64,000 nt of DNA from Terriglobia bacterium. Its GTDB lineage: Bacteria; Acidobacteriota; Terriglobia; Bryobacterales; Bryobacteraceae. The notes below the pieces were generated by a model. That model was not told the DNA's origin, did not search any database, and saw nothing but the letters and a program-made list of their open reading frames with translations. The position numbers and the translations under genes were made by a program. The stretch covers positions 1-64,000 of the forward strand of contig JAIQFN010000024.1 of the NCBI GenBank assembly GCA_020073265.1, given 5' to 3'. Below, piece by piece: positions 56,821 to 64,000 of this stretch. Numbering within the stretch: the stretch's first letter is position 1; each line of letters begins with the position of its first letter.

Positions 56821-58401
56821 TCACGAGATCTTCTCGCCAATCGACTTGGCTTGCAGGAACTGCAGCAAGTAATCCGGGCCGCCGGCCTTGGAATCCGTCC
56901 CGGACATATTGAATCCGCCGAAAGGATGCGCGCCGACCATCGCGCCCGTGCACTTGCGATTGATGTAGAGATTGCCGACGAAAAACTGGTCGCGCGCCTT
57001 GCGGATCTTCTCGGGGTTCTTGGTGAACACCGCGCCGGTGAGCCCGTATTCGGAATCGTTGGCGAGTTCCAGCGCGTGGTCGAAGTCGCGCGCCTTGGCG
57101 ACCGCGAGCACCGGGCCGAAGATCTCTTCCTGAAAGACGCGCGCTTTGGAATCCACGTCGGCGATGACGGTGGGCTGGATGAAGTAGCCGTCGCCGGACG
57201 TCGAGGAACCTCCGGCAATCAGCCGGCCCTCTTGCTTGCCCATTTCCACGTAGTCCAGAATCGTCCGCTTTGCGCCCGCGTTGATCACCGGACCCATGTA
57301 GTTGTCCGGCTCATCCGACGGCCCCACTTTCAGGCCGGCAACCTCGGCCTTGAGCTTCTCCAGGAACCGATCGTATACCGCCTGATCCACGATGGCGCGC
57401 GAGCAGGCCGAGCATTTCTGTCCCTGGTAGCCGAACGCCGACCAGAGAACGCCCTTGACGGCGCTGTCGAGATCGGCCTCGCGGTCCACGATGATAGCGT
57501 CCTTACCGCCCATCTCGGCGATCACGCGCTTGATCCAGATCTGCCCCTTGCGCGGCTTGGCGGCCAGTTCATTGATGCGCAGACCGACGTCGCGCGATCC
57601 GGTGAACGCGACGAAGCGCGTCAGAGGATGCTCCACCAGCAGGTCGCCGATCACCGCGCCGCTGCCGACCAGCAGCGAAAACGACTTCGCCGGGAAGCCG
57701 GCCTCGAGCAGCACTTCTGCAAACTTGGCCGCGATGGTGGGCGTGTCGCTGGAAGGCTTGATAACCGCGGTGTTGCCCGCCACCAGCGCAGCCGTGGTCA
57801 TCCCCACCATGATGGCCAGCGGAAAATTCCAAGGCGGAACGATGAGGCCGGCGCCCAGCGGTAGATACAGCATCTCGTCCTTCTCGCCCGGCAGTTGCAA
57901 CAGAGGATCGGGCTTGGCGAGGCGCAGCATCTGGCGCGCGTAGTAATCGCAGAAATCGATCGCTTCGGAAACGTCCGCGTCCGCCTCCGGCCAGGTCTTG
58001 CCTGCCTCGTAAACCAGCCAGGCGTCGAACTCGAACTTGCGCTTGCGGATCAGCGCGGCCGCCCGCAGCAGCATGTCGACGCGGGTCTCGGCCGGAGTCG
58101 CGCGCCACTGCGGGAAAAACGCATGCGCGGATTCCACGGCTTCCTTGGCCAGCGCCGCCGTGGCCTTGCTGTGGATGCCGACGATCTCAGCCGGCCGCGA
58201 CGGGTTGAGCGAATGAAGTTTATCCGGTGTCTTCTCACGGCGGCCTGCAATCAGCAGGTCGTACTCGCGTCCGAACTGGGCACGCACCTCGCGCAGGGCT
58301 TTCTCCATGGCCTCCCGGTTGGCAGGTTTGGAGAAATCGGCCACTGGCTCGTTGGAAAACGCCGGAAGCGATCGCACCGGCTCGAGAATGGTGGTACTCA
58401 T
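56821..58401 (-). CDS. 1-pyrroline-5-carboxylate dehydrogenase (proline/glutamate catabolism)
   Basis: 526 residues of the aldehyde dehydrogenase fold. It oxidises glutamate semialdehyde (from proline or arginine) to glutamate. The long N-terminal arm (to about residue 40) and motifs VIAEMGGKDAIIVD (catalytic Glu), YQGQKCSACSRAI (catalytic Cys), PPWNFPLAIM, and FGGFNMSGTDSKAGG are typical of the RocA/PutA-type P5CDH. No proline dehydrogenase is adjacent. It is upstream of nothing coupled; the YtxH gene lies just before it on the same strand. Confidence 0.92.
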   Translation of the reverse strand: MSTTILEPVRSLPAFSNEPVADFSKPANREAMEKALREVRAQFGREYDLLIAGRREKTPDKLHSLNPSRPAEIVGIHSKATAALAKEAVESAHAFFPQWRATPAETRVDMLLRAAALIRKRKFEFDAWLVYEAGKTWPEADADVSEAIDFCDYYARQMLRLAKPDPLLQLPGEKDEMLYLPLGAGLIVPPWNFPLAIMVGMTTAALVAGNTAVIKPSSDTPTIAAKFAEVLLEAGFPAKSFSLLVGSGAVIGDLLVEHPLTRFVAFTGSRDVGLRINELAAKPRKGQIWIKRVIAEMGGKDAIIVDREADLDSAVKGVLWSAFGYQGQKCSACSRAIVDQAVYDRFLEKLKAEVAGLKVGPSDEPDNYMGPVINAGAKRTILDYVEMGKQEGRLIAGGSSTSGDGYFIQPTVIADVDSKARVFQEEIFGPVLAVAKARDFDHALELANDSEYGLTGAVFTKNPEKIRKARDQFFVGNLYINRKCTGAMVGAHPFGGFNMSGTDSKAGGPDYLLQFLQAKSIGEKIS

Positions 58402-58411
58402 CTGGGAATCG

Positions 58412-58699
58412 TCACCCCTTCAAATTGGACGCGGTGCTTTCGACGATCTTGCGCCCGCGTTCGAACATGTCGGCCGCGTCGTCCGCCAGTTTGCGGCCGC
58501 GGTCGTACATCTCCTTGCCGCGATCCAGCATGTCCCGGCCCGATTCGGCCAGCGCGTCGCGTCCCTTTTGAGTCTGTTTCGCGATTCTCCGCCGCGTGGC
58601 CTCGCCCGAAGCTGGGGCGTAGAGCAACGCGATGGTCGCGCCGATCGCGATGCCCGCCGCGAACCAAACTACCTTGCCGCCATAATCTTCATCCGCCAT
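58412..58699 (-). CDS. YtxH-domain small membrane protein
   Basis: 95 residues. ATG 58699 follows GGTGGAGG. One transmembrane helix (about 9-28, VVWFAAGIAIGATIALLYAP) runs into the YtxH signature APASGEATRRRI, then a long amphipathic helix with KGRDALAESGRDMLDRG. YtxH proteins are general-stress proteins of unclear function. It is 10 nt upstream of the P5C dehydrogenase gene. Confidence 0.85.
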   Translation of the reverse strand: MADEDYGGKVVWFAAGIAIGATIALLYAPASGEATRRRIAKQTQKGRDALAESGRDMLDRGKEMYDRGRKLADDAADMFERGRKIVESTASNLKG

Positions 58700-58749
58700 A
58701 AAACCTCCACCGACCATTCTACCGCCGCGACTGCTGGTATCCTCAGACT

Positions 58750-59223
58750 ATGAGCGCTCCTGCGGATCTCGTCACTGTGTATCGCTCCATGGACGCGACC
58801 GCCAAGGAAGACTGCCAGACGCTGGTGGAGCTTCTGACATCGCGGGGCATCGCCGCGGCAATGCAAGATGACTCCGCGCCCGGCGTGCCGGAGGGAACCT
58901 TCCAGGTCTCTGTTCCGTCAGCCGACGCAGCGACGGCCGAGAAGCTGATCGCAGAGAATTCGCAGCCGGGCGAGGCGGAAGAAGTCGACAACTCCGAGCA
59001 TCTGAACCTGGAGACGATTTTTCACTCCGAGGGCAGCGGCAACCTGGCGGAATTCGAGGCTATGGGGATCAAAAGCCTTCTGGAAGCAAACGGGATCGCG
59101 GCCGTGCTGGTAGGTGATTCCGTTCTGCCGAACCTGCCGTTTGAGGTGCGGGTGGCGCGCGACCAGGCCCAGCAAGCCCGCGAGCTGATCGCGGAAGCGC
59201 AAAACACGGAGCCGGCCGAATAG
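58750..59223 (+). CDS. DUF2007-like putative signal-transducing protein
   Basis: 157 residues. Two similar alpha-beta halves. One has LVELLTSRGIAAAMQDD and the other IKSLLEANGIAAVLVGDSVLPNLPFEVRV, followed by QQARELIAEAQ. The latter is the DUF2007 pattern (a PII-like small fold). The linker is acidic. There is no signal peptide. Divergent from the YtxH gene, with about 50 nt between starts. Confidence 0.65.
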   Translation: MSAPADLVTVYRSMDATAKEDCQTLVELLTSRGIAAAMQDDSAPGVPEGTFQVSVPSADAATAEKLIAENSQPGEAEEVDNSEHLNLETIFHSEGSGNLAEFEAMGIKSLLEANGIAAVLVGDSVLPNLPFEVRVARDQAQQARELIAEAQNTEPAE

Positions 59224-59241
59224 TCCGTCTGTTAAAAAGAG

Positions 59242-59544
59242 ATGGCCTTGCGATTACTCGGGATGTTGCTCGCGCTGGCGGCGCTGGCCGTCGCCGAAAC
59301 ACCGCTGGCCAACTTCGACGGCGCCGTTCACGGCGTATCCAAGAAGCAGATTACGATAGAAAACCCCGAAGGCAACCTGGTGGATTTCGAGATCAACCGG
59401 AAGACGCGGTTGATGCGGGGCAAGAAACAGATCTCAGTGGAAGACCTCAAGACCGGCGACGCGGTTACGATCGAAGCCCGGCAGGAAGTGGAACGATACC
59501 TGATCGCGGTCACGATCACGGTGCACGAAAAACCTAAGGACTGA
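59242..59544 (+). CDS. Small secreted protein with OB/DUF5666-like beta domain
   Basis: 100 residues. Signal peptide (LLGMLLALAALAVA) to about residue 18, then a compact beta domain: VHGVSKKQITIENPEG, INRKTRLMRG and DLKTGDAVTIEARQEV. This resembles small exported DUF5666-type proteins. It is 18 nt downstream of the DUF2007-like gene and probably in the same transcript. Confidence 0.7.
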   Translation: MALRLLGMLLALAALAVAETPLANFDGAVHGVSKKQITIENPEGNLVDFEINRKTRLMRGKKQISVEDLKTGDAVTIEARQEVERYLIAVTITVHEKPKD

Positions 59545-59554
59545 CTGAAGCAGC

Positions 59555-59914
59555 CTAGGCCTCGTATTTTTCAAACTCCAACTGATCCCCGCGCACCGTT
59601 CCAGTAGCCGCCGCGGTGCCGCTGGGAAGTTCCAGCACCGAATGCGCGAACAGACTGCCGGACATGCGCCAGCGCGGCATGTCGCTCCTGACTTTGAGCA
59701 CGCGCCGCTTGCGGTCGAGAAACAATACGTCGATCGGAAACTTCATCCCGATGGTGTGGACCGCTTCGCAGGGCGTGATCCAGAGTCCCTCACCGGGCTC
59801 CAGACCGCTGTGCTTCAACAGCCCGATCTTGCGCTTGATGCTGGTGTCGGCGATGTCCGCGCGATCCGCCAGCACCGCATTCCTGGATGGATTCCGTACG
59901 CGAAGTTTTTGCAA
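59555..59914 (-). CDS. DUF192 family protein
   Basis: 119 residues. DUF192 landmarks are IADTSIKRKIGLL, GEGLWITPCEAVHTIGMKFPIDVLFL, and VLELPSGTA. The family contains a small beta barrel of unknown function, often exported. This copy lacks an N-terminal signal, beginning MQKLRVRNPSRN. It is divergent from tag, with 38 nt between starts, so promoters overlap. Confidence 0.88.
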   Translation of the reverse strand: MQKLRVRNPSRNAVLADRADIADTSIKRKIGLLKHSGLEPGEGLWITPCEAVHTIGMKFPIDVLFLDRKRRVLKVRSDMPRWRMSGSLFAHSVLELPSGTAAATGTVRGDQLEFEKYEA

Positions 59915-59952
59915 TTTTCCGGGAGCCTCGCTCAGGATCTATTATTGCGTGT

Positions 59953-60510
59953 ATGCAACGTTGCCATTGGGCCGCCAACGAACTCTCCATCGCTTATCAC
60001 GACCAGGAATGGGGCGTGCCGCTGCACGACGACCGGAGGCTTTTCGAGTTTCTGATTCTGGAAGGAGCGCAGGCGGGTCTGAGTTGGGACACCATCCTGG
60101 CGAAGCGTGAGAACTATCGCAAGGCCTTTGATCGCTTCGATGCGGCGAAAGTGGCGCGCTATGACTCGACGAAAATCCGCCAGCTGCTGGCCGATCCCGG
60201 CATCGTGCGCAATCGGTTGAAGATCGCCTCGGCGGTTCAGAACGCGAAGGCGTTCCTGGAGGTTCAAAACGAGTTCGGCGGTTTCGATCCTTACATCTGG
60301 CGTTTCGTGGACGGCAGGCCGAAGAAGAACCGCTGGAAGAATCACAAAGATGTGCCGTCTCAGACCGCTGAATCCACGGCGATGAGCAAGGATCTCGGAC
60401 AGCGCGGGTTCAAGTTCGTCGGCTCGACCATCTGCTATGCCTTCATGCAAGCGGTCGGCATGGTGAACGATCACACCGTGGGCTGTTTTCGCTGGAAGCA
60501 AGTTGGGTAG
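59953..60510 (+). CDS. tag: DNA-3-methyladenine glycosylase I
   Basis: 185 residues. Removes 3-methyladenine from alkylated DNA. ATG 59953 gives MQRCHWA with the first zinc Cys. AYHDQEWGVPLHDDRRLFE, AGLSWDTILAKRENYR, GFKFVGSTICYAFMQA and the C-terminal VNDHTVGC supply the rest of the zinc snap. It is the full length of the family. It converges with the adenylate cyclase gene, 7 nt apart. Confidence 0.95.
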   Translation: MQRCHWAANELSIAYHDQEWGVPLHDDRRLFEFLILEGAQAGLSWDTILAKRENYRKAFDRFDAAKVARYDSTKIRQLLADPGIVRNRLKIASAVQNAKAFLEVQNEFGGFDPYIWRFVDGRPKKNRWKNHKDVPSQTAESTAMSKDLGQRGFKFVGSTICYAFMQAVGMVNDHTVGCFRWKQVG

Positions 60511-60517
60511 GTGCCGC

Positions 60518-62092
60518 TCACACCAACGGAAGGACCTCGGATGCATCAACGCTCTCGATCAGCGGCACAAGAAAGACAGGGAACGCGGGCGGGTCCTTCT
60601 GGAAATAGACGTTGTATCGCCGCAGGAACGCCGGCGGTGGAATCGTCGCGCAACCGTTCAGCAAGCCGGGCAGGATGCCGTTGGCGAAATACATGTCCAG
60701 CTCGCGTTTTTCCTTGGTAAGCACTTTTCCGCGATGCTCGCACGCGAAAAAGTCCTTCACCCGCGAGTAGGTCCGCTCCGATAGATTGATGCGATTGGCT
60801 TCGCCGCTCGATTCCATCCGCGAGCTGTAGTTCACTGTATCGCCCCAGATATCGAATGCGAACTTGTTGATGCCGACCACGCCCGCGATCACCGGCCCCG
60901 TGTGGATGCCGATCCGCACTTTCCACTGCACCGGACGGTCAGGCCGGCCGCGCTCCTCGACAGCGTGCAGCATTTCGAAGGCAGCCATGACGGTGTCCAC
61001 CGGATGCGCCGGATTGCGCGCGGGAAGCCCGCTGATGCACATGTAGCTGTCGCCGATGGTCTTCATTTTCTCGAGACGATAGCGCGCCACGATCTGGTCG
61101 AAAGCCGTGAAGTAATCGTGCAGCAGCTCCACCAGCTCTTCGGCCGCGAGCTTCTCGGTGGAGACCGTAAAGCCGACAAAATCGGTGAACAGGATGGTGA
61201 CGTCCTCGAAGTATTTCGGCGAAACCATGCCCTTGGCGCGCAGCTCGTCGGCCACCTCGCCCGGCAGGATGTTGAGCAGCAGCGATTCCGAAACTTTCTT
61301 CTGCTGCTCCACTTGCTGATGCCGTTGTTCGAGCTGTTGATTGGCGAGCAAGAGCTTCTCGCCGGCCCGCACGCGCTCCAGCACCACCGACAACAGGCTG
61401 GCGATGGACTTCAAAACGGTTTCCGACAGCGCCGCGCCGCAAATCCCAAAACTCCCGACCAGTTCGTCGCCCACCTGCACCGCCGTCATCGACACGGCCT
61501 TGGCCGGATCGATCCAGGTTGTGCGCCCGGTAGCAGCGGCGCGAAGAGCTTCGTCGGAAATCGAGCTGCTCTCGCCGGCGCGGTGGAATTCGCCGCTCGC
61601 GTGGAGATAAAACGCTGCGCCGGAGCCGCCGAAGATGCGGATGACCTGGTTGGTGGCGATCCACACGGTGGTCTGCAGGCTTTCGCTGGCCAGCATGGCC
61701 TGGCCTAATTCATACAGCCGCTCGGTTTCGCGTTTTCGCTCCAGGGCTTCGGCGGCGCGCCTTCTGGCCGTGAGTGCCGTCTGGCTGACCACGATCGCCG
61801 TGATCAGGAAGGCGGCCACCTCGACGTAGGATTGCGGATCATCGACCTTGAAGGACCCCGCGGGAGGTTGGAAGTAATACAGGAAGCCGAGCGCGGCAAC
61901 AAACGAAGCGATGATTGTCTCCAGCCGGTCCCATCGAACCGCGAAGAACAAGATCGCCAAAAGCAACGAATAGTCGACGGTGCTGCTTTCCAGCCCGCGA
62001 AAATGAAACTCGATTGCCAGGATGGCGCACACGATCGCCACCGACGCAACTACGCGCAGAGCCGTGCGCAGCCATGGCTTCATCGGAAACAT
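60518..62092 (-). CDS. Membrane adenylate cyclase (DUF4118-GAF-class III)
   Basis: 524 residues. KdpD-like DUF4118 membrane region with helices at about 10-30 and 40-115, a coiled coil, a GAF domain (about 125-250), then a second coiled coil and a class III cyclase domain (about 290-480). Metal Asps are in TILFTDFVGFT and KTIGDSYMC. The specificity pair is Lys (LEKMKTIGD) and Asp (FDIWGDTVNYSSR), which predicts cAMP and not cGMP. A 45-residue tail follows. The cNMP-binding protein at 29.1 kb is a possible effector. Confidence 0.9.
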   Translation of the reverse strand: MFPMKPWLRTALRVVASVAIVCAILAIEFHFRGLESSTVDYSLLLAILFFAVRWDRLETIIASFVAALGFLYYFQPPAGSFKVDDPQSYVEVAAFLITAIVVSQTALTARRRAAEALERKRETERLYELGQAMLASESLQTTVWIATNQVIRIFGGSGAAFYLHASGEFHRAGESSSISDEALRAAATGRTTWIDPAKAVSMTAVQVGDELVGSFGICGAALSETVLKSIASLLSVVLERVRAGEKLLLANQQLEQRHQQVEQQKKVSESLLLNILPGEVADELRAKGMVSPKYFEDVTILFTDFVGFTVSTEKLAAEELVELLHDYFTAFDQIVARYRLEKMKTIGDSYMCISGLPARNPAHPVDTVMAAFEMLHAVEERGRPDRPVQWKVRIGIHTGPVIAGVVGINKFAFDIWGDTVNYSSRMESSGEANRINLSERTYSRVKDFFACEHRGKVLTKEKRELDMYFANGILPGLLNGCATIPPPAFLRRYNVYFQKDPPAFPVFLVPLIESVDASEVLPLV

Positions 62093-62235
62093 CTTGATAA
62101 GAGGCTATCGGCGGCTGGACCGTGATGCGTTAGGCGTGCGCCACGCAGGCGATAGGCCGCTCAGGCGCGAGGTACTGCCTGCACCGACGGCGGCTGCAAC
62201 TGGAACATTCGCTCGGTATCCCGATTTAAGAGCAC

Positions 62236-62571
62236 CTAGAGACCGTAAATCCCCAGCGCGGTGCCGAAGGGAACGCTGAACAGCTCTAAGACCGAGAGAA
62301 CGATCACCAGGATGCGGGCCCAGGGTTTGAATTGAAGCAGCCCAAACCCGCCGACGACGCCCGGAAGCGATAGCACCAGCAGCAGGATGAATATGAACCC
62401 GCCGATCACGCCCAGGATCGGAACGGCGGCGGCGCTGTCAGGCGAATGATCGGTCACGCCGACCAAGCCTGCGATCCCGCCCATCACCACCATCACGATG
62501 AGCCCCGTCAGCATCACAATCCCCGCGTAAGCGATGTGTAAAATACCCAAGACCTTGACATGTTGTGCCAT
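62236..62571 (-). CDS. Small membrane protein
   Basis: 111 residues, almost entirely membrane: about three helices with HVKVLGILHIAYAGIVML and a C-terminal WARILVIVLSVLELFSVPFGTALGIYGL-type helix pair. Such small multi-pass proteins are common in Acidobacteria and are uncharacterised. The 143-nt gap to the cyclase gene (62093-62235) holds GCGTGCGCCACGCA at 62134-62147, a partial copy of the palindrome family. Confidence 0.6.
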   Translation of the reverse strand: MAQHVKVLGILHIAYAGIVMLTGLIVMVVMGGIAGLVGVTDHSPDSAAAVPILGVIGGFIFILLLVLSLPGVVGGFGLLQFKPWARILVIVLSVLELFSVPFGTALGIYGL

Positions 62572-62639
62572 GGCGACCCCTCCCAGAAATACTATACGAA
62601 AACTGACCCGTCAGGTTCCCTGCCGGTTGCGGCTGGGCG

Positions 62640-63419
62640 CTACTTTTCGAAAGTAATCTTGGAGTCGGCGCCGAATTTGCGGTAATCGGTGTAACGGATG
62701 GTCAGCCGAATCCGCTGCGGCCCGGTGCGGAAGGGCAGTGTGTCGTCGGCGTACGTCATCACGGGAAACCAGAAGCCGCCATCCACCTTTTGGCGCAGCG
62801 TGGTGAAGTGCGGGAAGAGGTTCTCGGTTTTGGTGTTCAGGATCTGCGGAACCGCCTGGCCTTCGCTGCGGACGATCGAATAGTCCTGCTTGGCCACCCA
62901 CAGCATTCCGTCGAACAGGCGCTGGCCGTCGAGGATCTGCCGGGGGCGAATCTGGAGGACGAAGCAATCCACGCCGTCCATGGTCTCCTCGCCGCGGTAA
63001 GTGGTTTCGTAGAGGAAGATTTGATCCGTGGTTAGAAGAAACGGCTGGATCTCGCGTATGTCCCGAAAGTCCTCATCCGTCAATTTCAGCCGGCTCAGCG
63101 TGGAGGCGGGTTTGCCCACCATCTGTTCGGTGCGCTCCTGGGTGGGGGAAAAGATGATGTCTCGGAGTTCGCGGTACTGGCCCAGCTTGGCGCCGCGATC
63201 GCTCAGCTCGTCGATGTCGACGCTCTGCCGGTAGGTGTAGTTGCTTTGAGCTTGTGCGGTCTCGGTCTCGCGCGCAGCCACTCGACGCACCAAGTCTCGC
63301 GGCGGATCGGCGGCCCGCGAGGAAGCCGCGCAAACCAGCGATGCTAAGATGAAGCGGATGCGCCAGTTCCTGACGACGCTGGCCGTGGTTTGGACGGCGG
63401 CTTCGATCGCTGCGTACAT
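62640..63419 (-). CDS. LolA-like outer-membrane lipoprotein-sorting-type protein
   Basis: 259 residues from ATG 63419. The exported part has signal FILASLVCAASSRA before DPPRDLVRRV, so the true start may lie later, but no ATG/GTG occurs there. The beta-rich body has NYTYRQSVDIDEL, LYETTYRGEETMDGVDCFVLQI, GMLWVAKQDYSIVRSEG and VDGGFWFPVMTYAD, the concave-sheet pattern of LolA/LolB-like and DUF1571-type periplasmic proteins. It may carry lipid or lipoprotein; the role is not certain. The start overlaps the divergent neighbour. Confidence 0.7.
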   Translation of the reverse strand: MYAAIEAAVQTTASVVRNWRIRFILASLVCAASSRAADPPRDLVRRVAARETETAQAQSNYTYRQSVDIDELSDRGAKLGQYRELRDIIFSPTQERTEQMVGKPASTLSRLKLTDEDFRDIREIQPFLLTTDQIFLYETTYRGEETMDGVDCFVLQIRPRQILDGQRLFDGMLWVAKQDYSIVRSEGQAVPQILNTKTENLFPHFTTLRQKVDGGFWFPVMTYADDTLPFRTGPQRIRLTIRYTDYRKFGADSKITFEK

Positions 63420-64000
63420 TTACTCCCAACAACAGAATATCCCGTCCTGGATCGTGTTGGCGGTGACGCCCGCATTTCTGGTGGAGCTGGCCTTCTACCT
63501 TGCGCCCGGATTCGCGGCAGTTCGAACAGCATTCGACCAGGTGGGATCGAAGGCGCAGCGGGCCGCTCTGCTGGCTCTGAGCGCGGTGATTCCTTACCTG
63601 ATCGAGACGCCGCTCACCGGTGCGTTCCATTGGAACAATTTTCTGATACTGCTGGCGCTGGTTCTACCCGCGGCGTTCTGGTACGTCTGGATTCGCGCCA
63701 GCGTTGCGGCCGACCTTGTGTTTCTCGGCTTCATGGCCGCGGTGTACTTGAGTAAGCTCCTGGATCGGAGCTACGGACATCCGGCGCCGCACGCATCGCT
63801 GGCGGTTCTCGGGCAATTGATGTGGGTCCGGCTGGGCCTAATGGCCGTGCTGTCGCTGCGCTCGATGGAAGAAGCACGCTTCGGTTTCGTGCCTTTGCGG
63901 GGCGAGTGGCGAATCGGCGTGCAACTTTACGCCTGCTTCCTGCCGGTGGGAGTCGCCATCAGCTACCTGCTCCACTTTGCGCACTTTCATCCGCAGCCGC
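63349..64000 (+). CDS. Multi-pass membrane protein, probably CPBP-type intramembrane protease (partial)
   Basis: The gene runs off the right edge; 217 codons are visible. There are about seven transmembrane helices with EARFGFVPLRGEWRIG before the last ones. That loop resembles the N-terminal region of acidobacterial CPBP (Abi/CAAX-like) proteins, but the catalytic EExxxR and HxxxB motifs would be downstream. ATG 63349 or 63358; either overlaps the divergent LolA-like start by 60-70 nt. Confidence 0.55.
   Translation, partial: MKRMRQFLTTLAVVWTAASIAAYIYSQQQNIPSWIVLAVTPAFLVELAFYLAPGFAAVRTAFDQVGSKAQRAALLALSAVIPYLIETPLTGAFHWNNFLILLALVLPAAFWYVWIRASVAADLVFLGFMAAVYLSKLLDRSYGHPAPHASLAVLGQLMWVRLGLMAVLSLRSMEEARFGFVPLRGEWRIGVQLYACFLPVGVAISYLLHFAHFHPQP

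Overview
The window looks like chromosomal DNA of an Acidobacteriota bacterium, most likely of the Bryobacterales/Solibacterales type. The reasons are high GC, tightly packed genes, a Solibacter-type TIGR03437-like secreted protein, a secreted ankyrin/CxxCH/cyclase-like protein, abundant PAS kinases, and the small secreted 'TFTGTITDSMC' family. This placement is inferred from gene style; no rRNA is present. I found no tRNA, rRNA, CRISPR array, prophage or intact insertion sequence.

Layout. 1-8.6 kb, mostly minus strand: an exbD fragment, a DJ-1/PfpI protein, an overlapping operon hslV-hslU-FN3 lipoprotein-FAH hydrolase-small membrane protein, a coiled-coil protein, a cation-exchanger-like protein and nadB. 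9-18.3 kb: aroB and ubiE/menG. Then come an unusual Nramp-family transporter beside a MgtE-N/CBS protein that lacks a membrane domain, a small gene overlapping a truncated nucleotidyltransferase, a copper P-type ATPase, and a BlaI-M56 protease-SDR operon. 18.4-28.4 kb: hypF and a run of large secreted proteins: ankyrin + CxxCH + cyclase-like, a 279-bp tandem-repeat surface protein, a quinoprotein remnant, a frameshifted TIGR03437 gene and a YVTN-propeller lipoprotein. 28.4-38.3 kb: an Lgt-like protein, a cNMP-binding protein and a five-gene phosphorelay cluster. In that cluster two tandem paralogues have a REC-PAS-pseudokinase-pseudoreceiver architecture, followed by an Rcp1-type receiver, a DUF4118/multi-PAS histidine kinase and a REC-PAS-HWE/HisKA_2-type kinase.

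38.5-51 kb: an unknown protein, thiC-msrB, an orphan MlaF-like ATPase coupled to mobA, a lytic transglycosylase and AMIN-amidase pair, an aminotransferase, an Uma2 protein and the purQ-purL-purF operon. 51-64 kb: a VOC lipoprotein, a multiply damaged pseudogene, a NarL-type two-component pair, fdhD, P5C dehydrogenase, small stress/secreted proteins, tag, an adenylate cyclase, a LolA-like protein and the start of a membrane protein that may be a CPBP protease.

The most promising material for something new is the tandem pseudokinase pair at 29.8-33.7 kb. Both keep an apparently functional N-terminal receiver but have lost the phospho-histidine, the ATP-binding boxes and the phospho-acceptor of the second receiver. 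Next are the Nramp/MgtE-N-CBS pair and the ankyrin-CxxCH-cyclase fusion. The window also shows gene decay in progress (four pseudogenes) and a GC-rich palindrome family that sits at gene ends.
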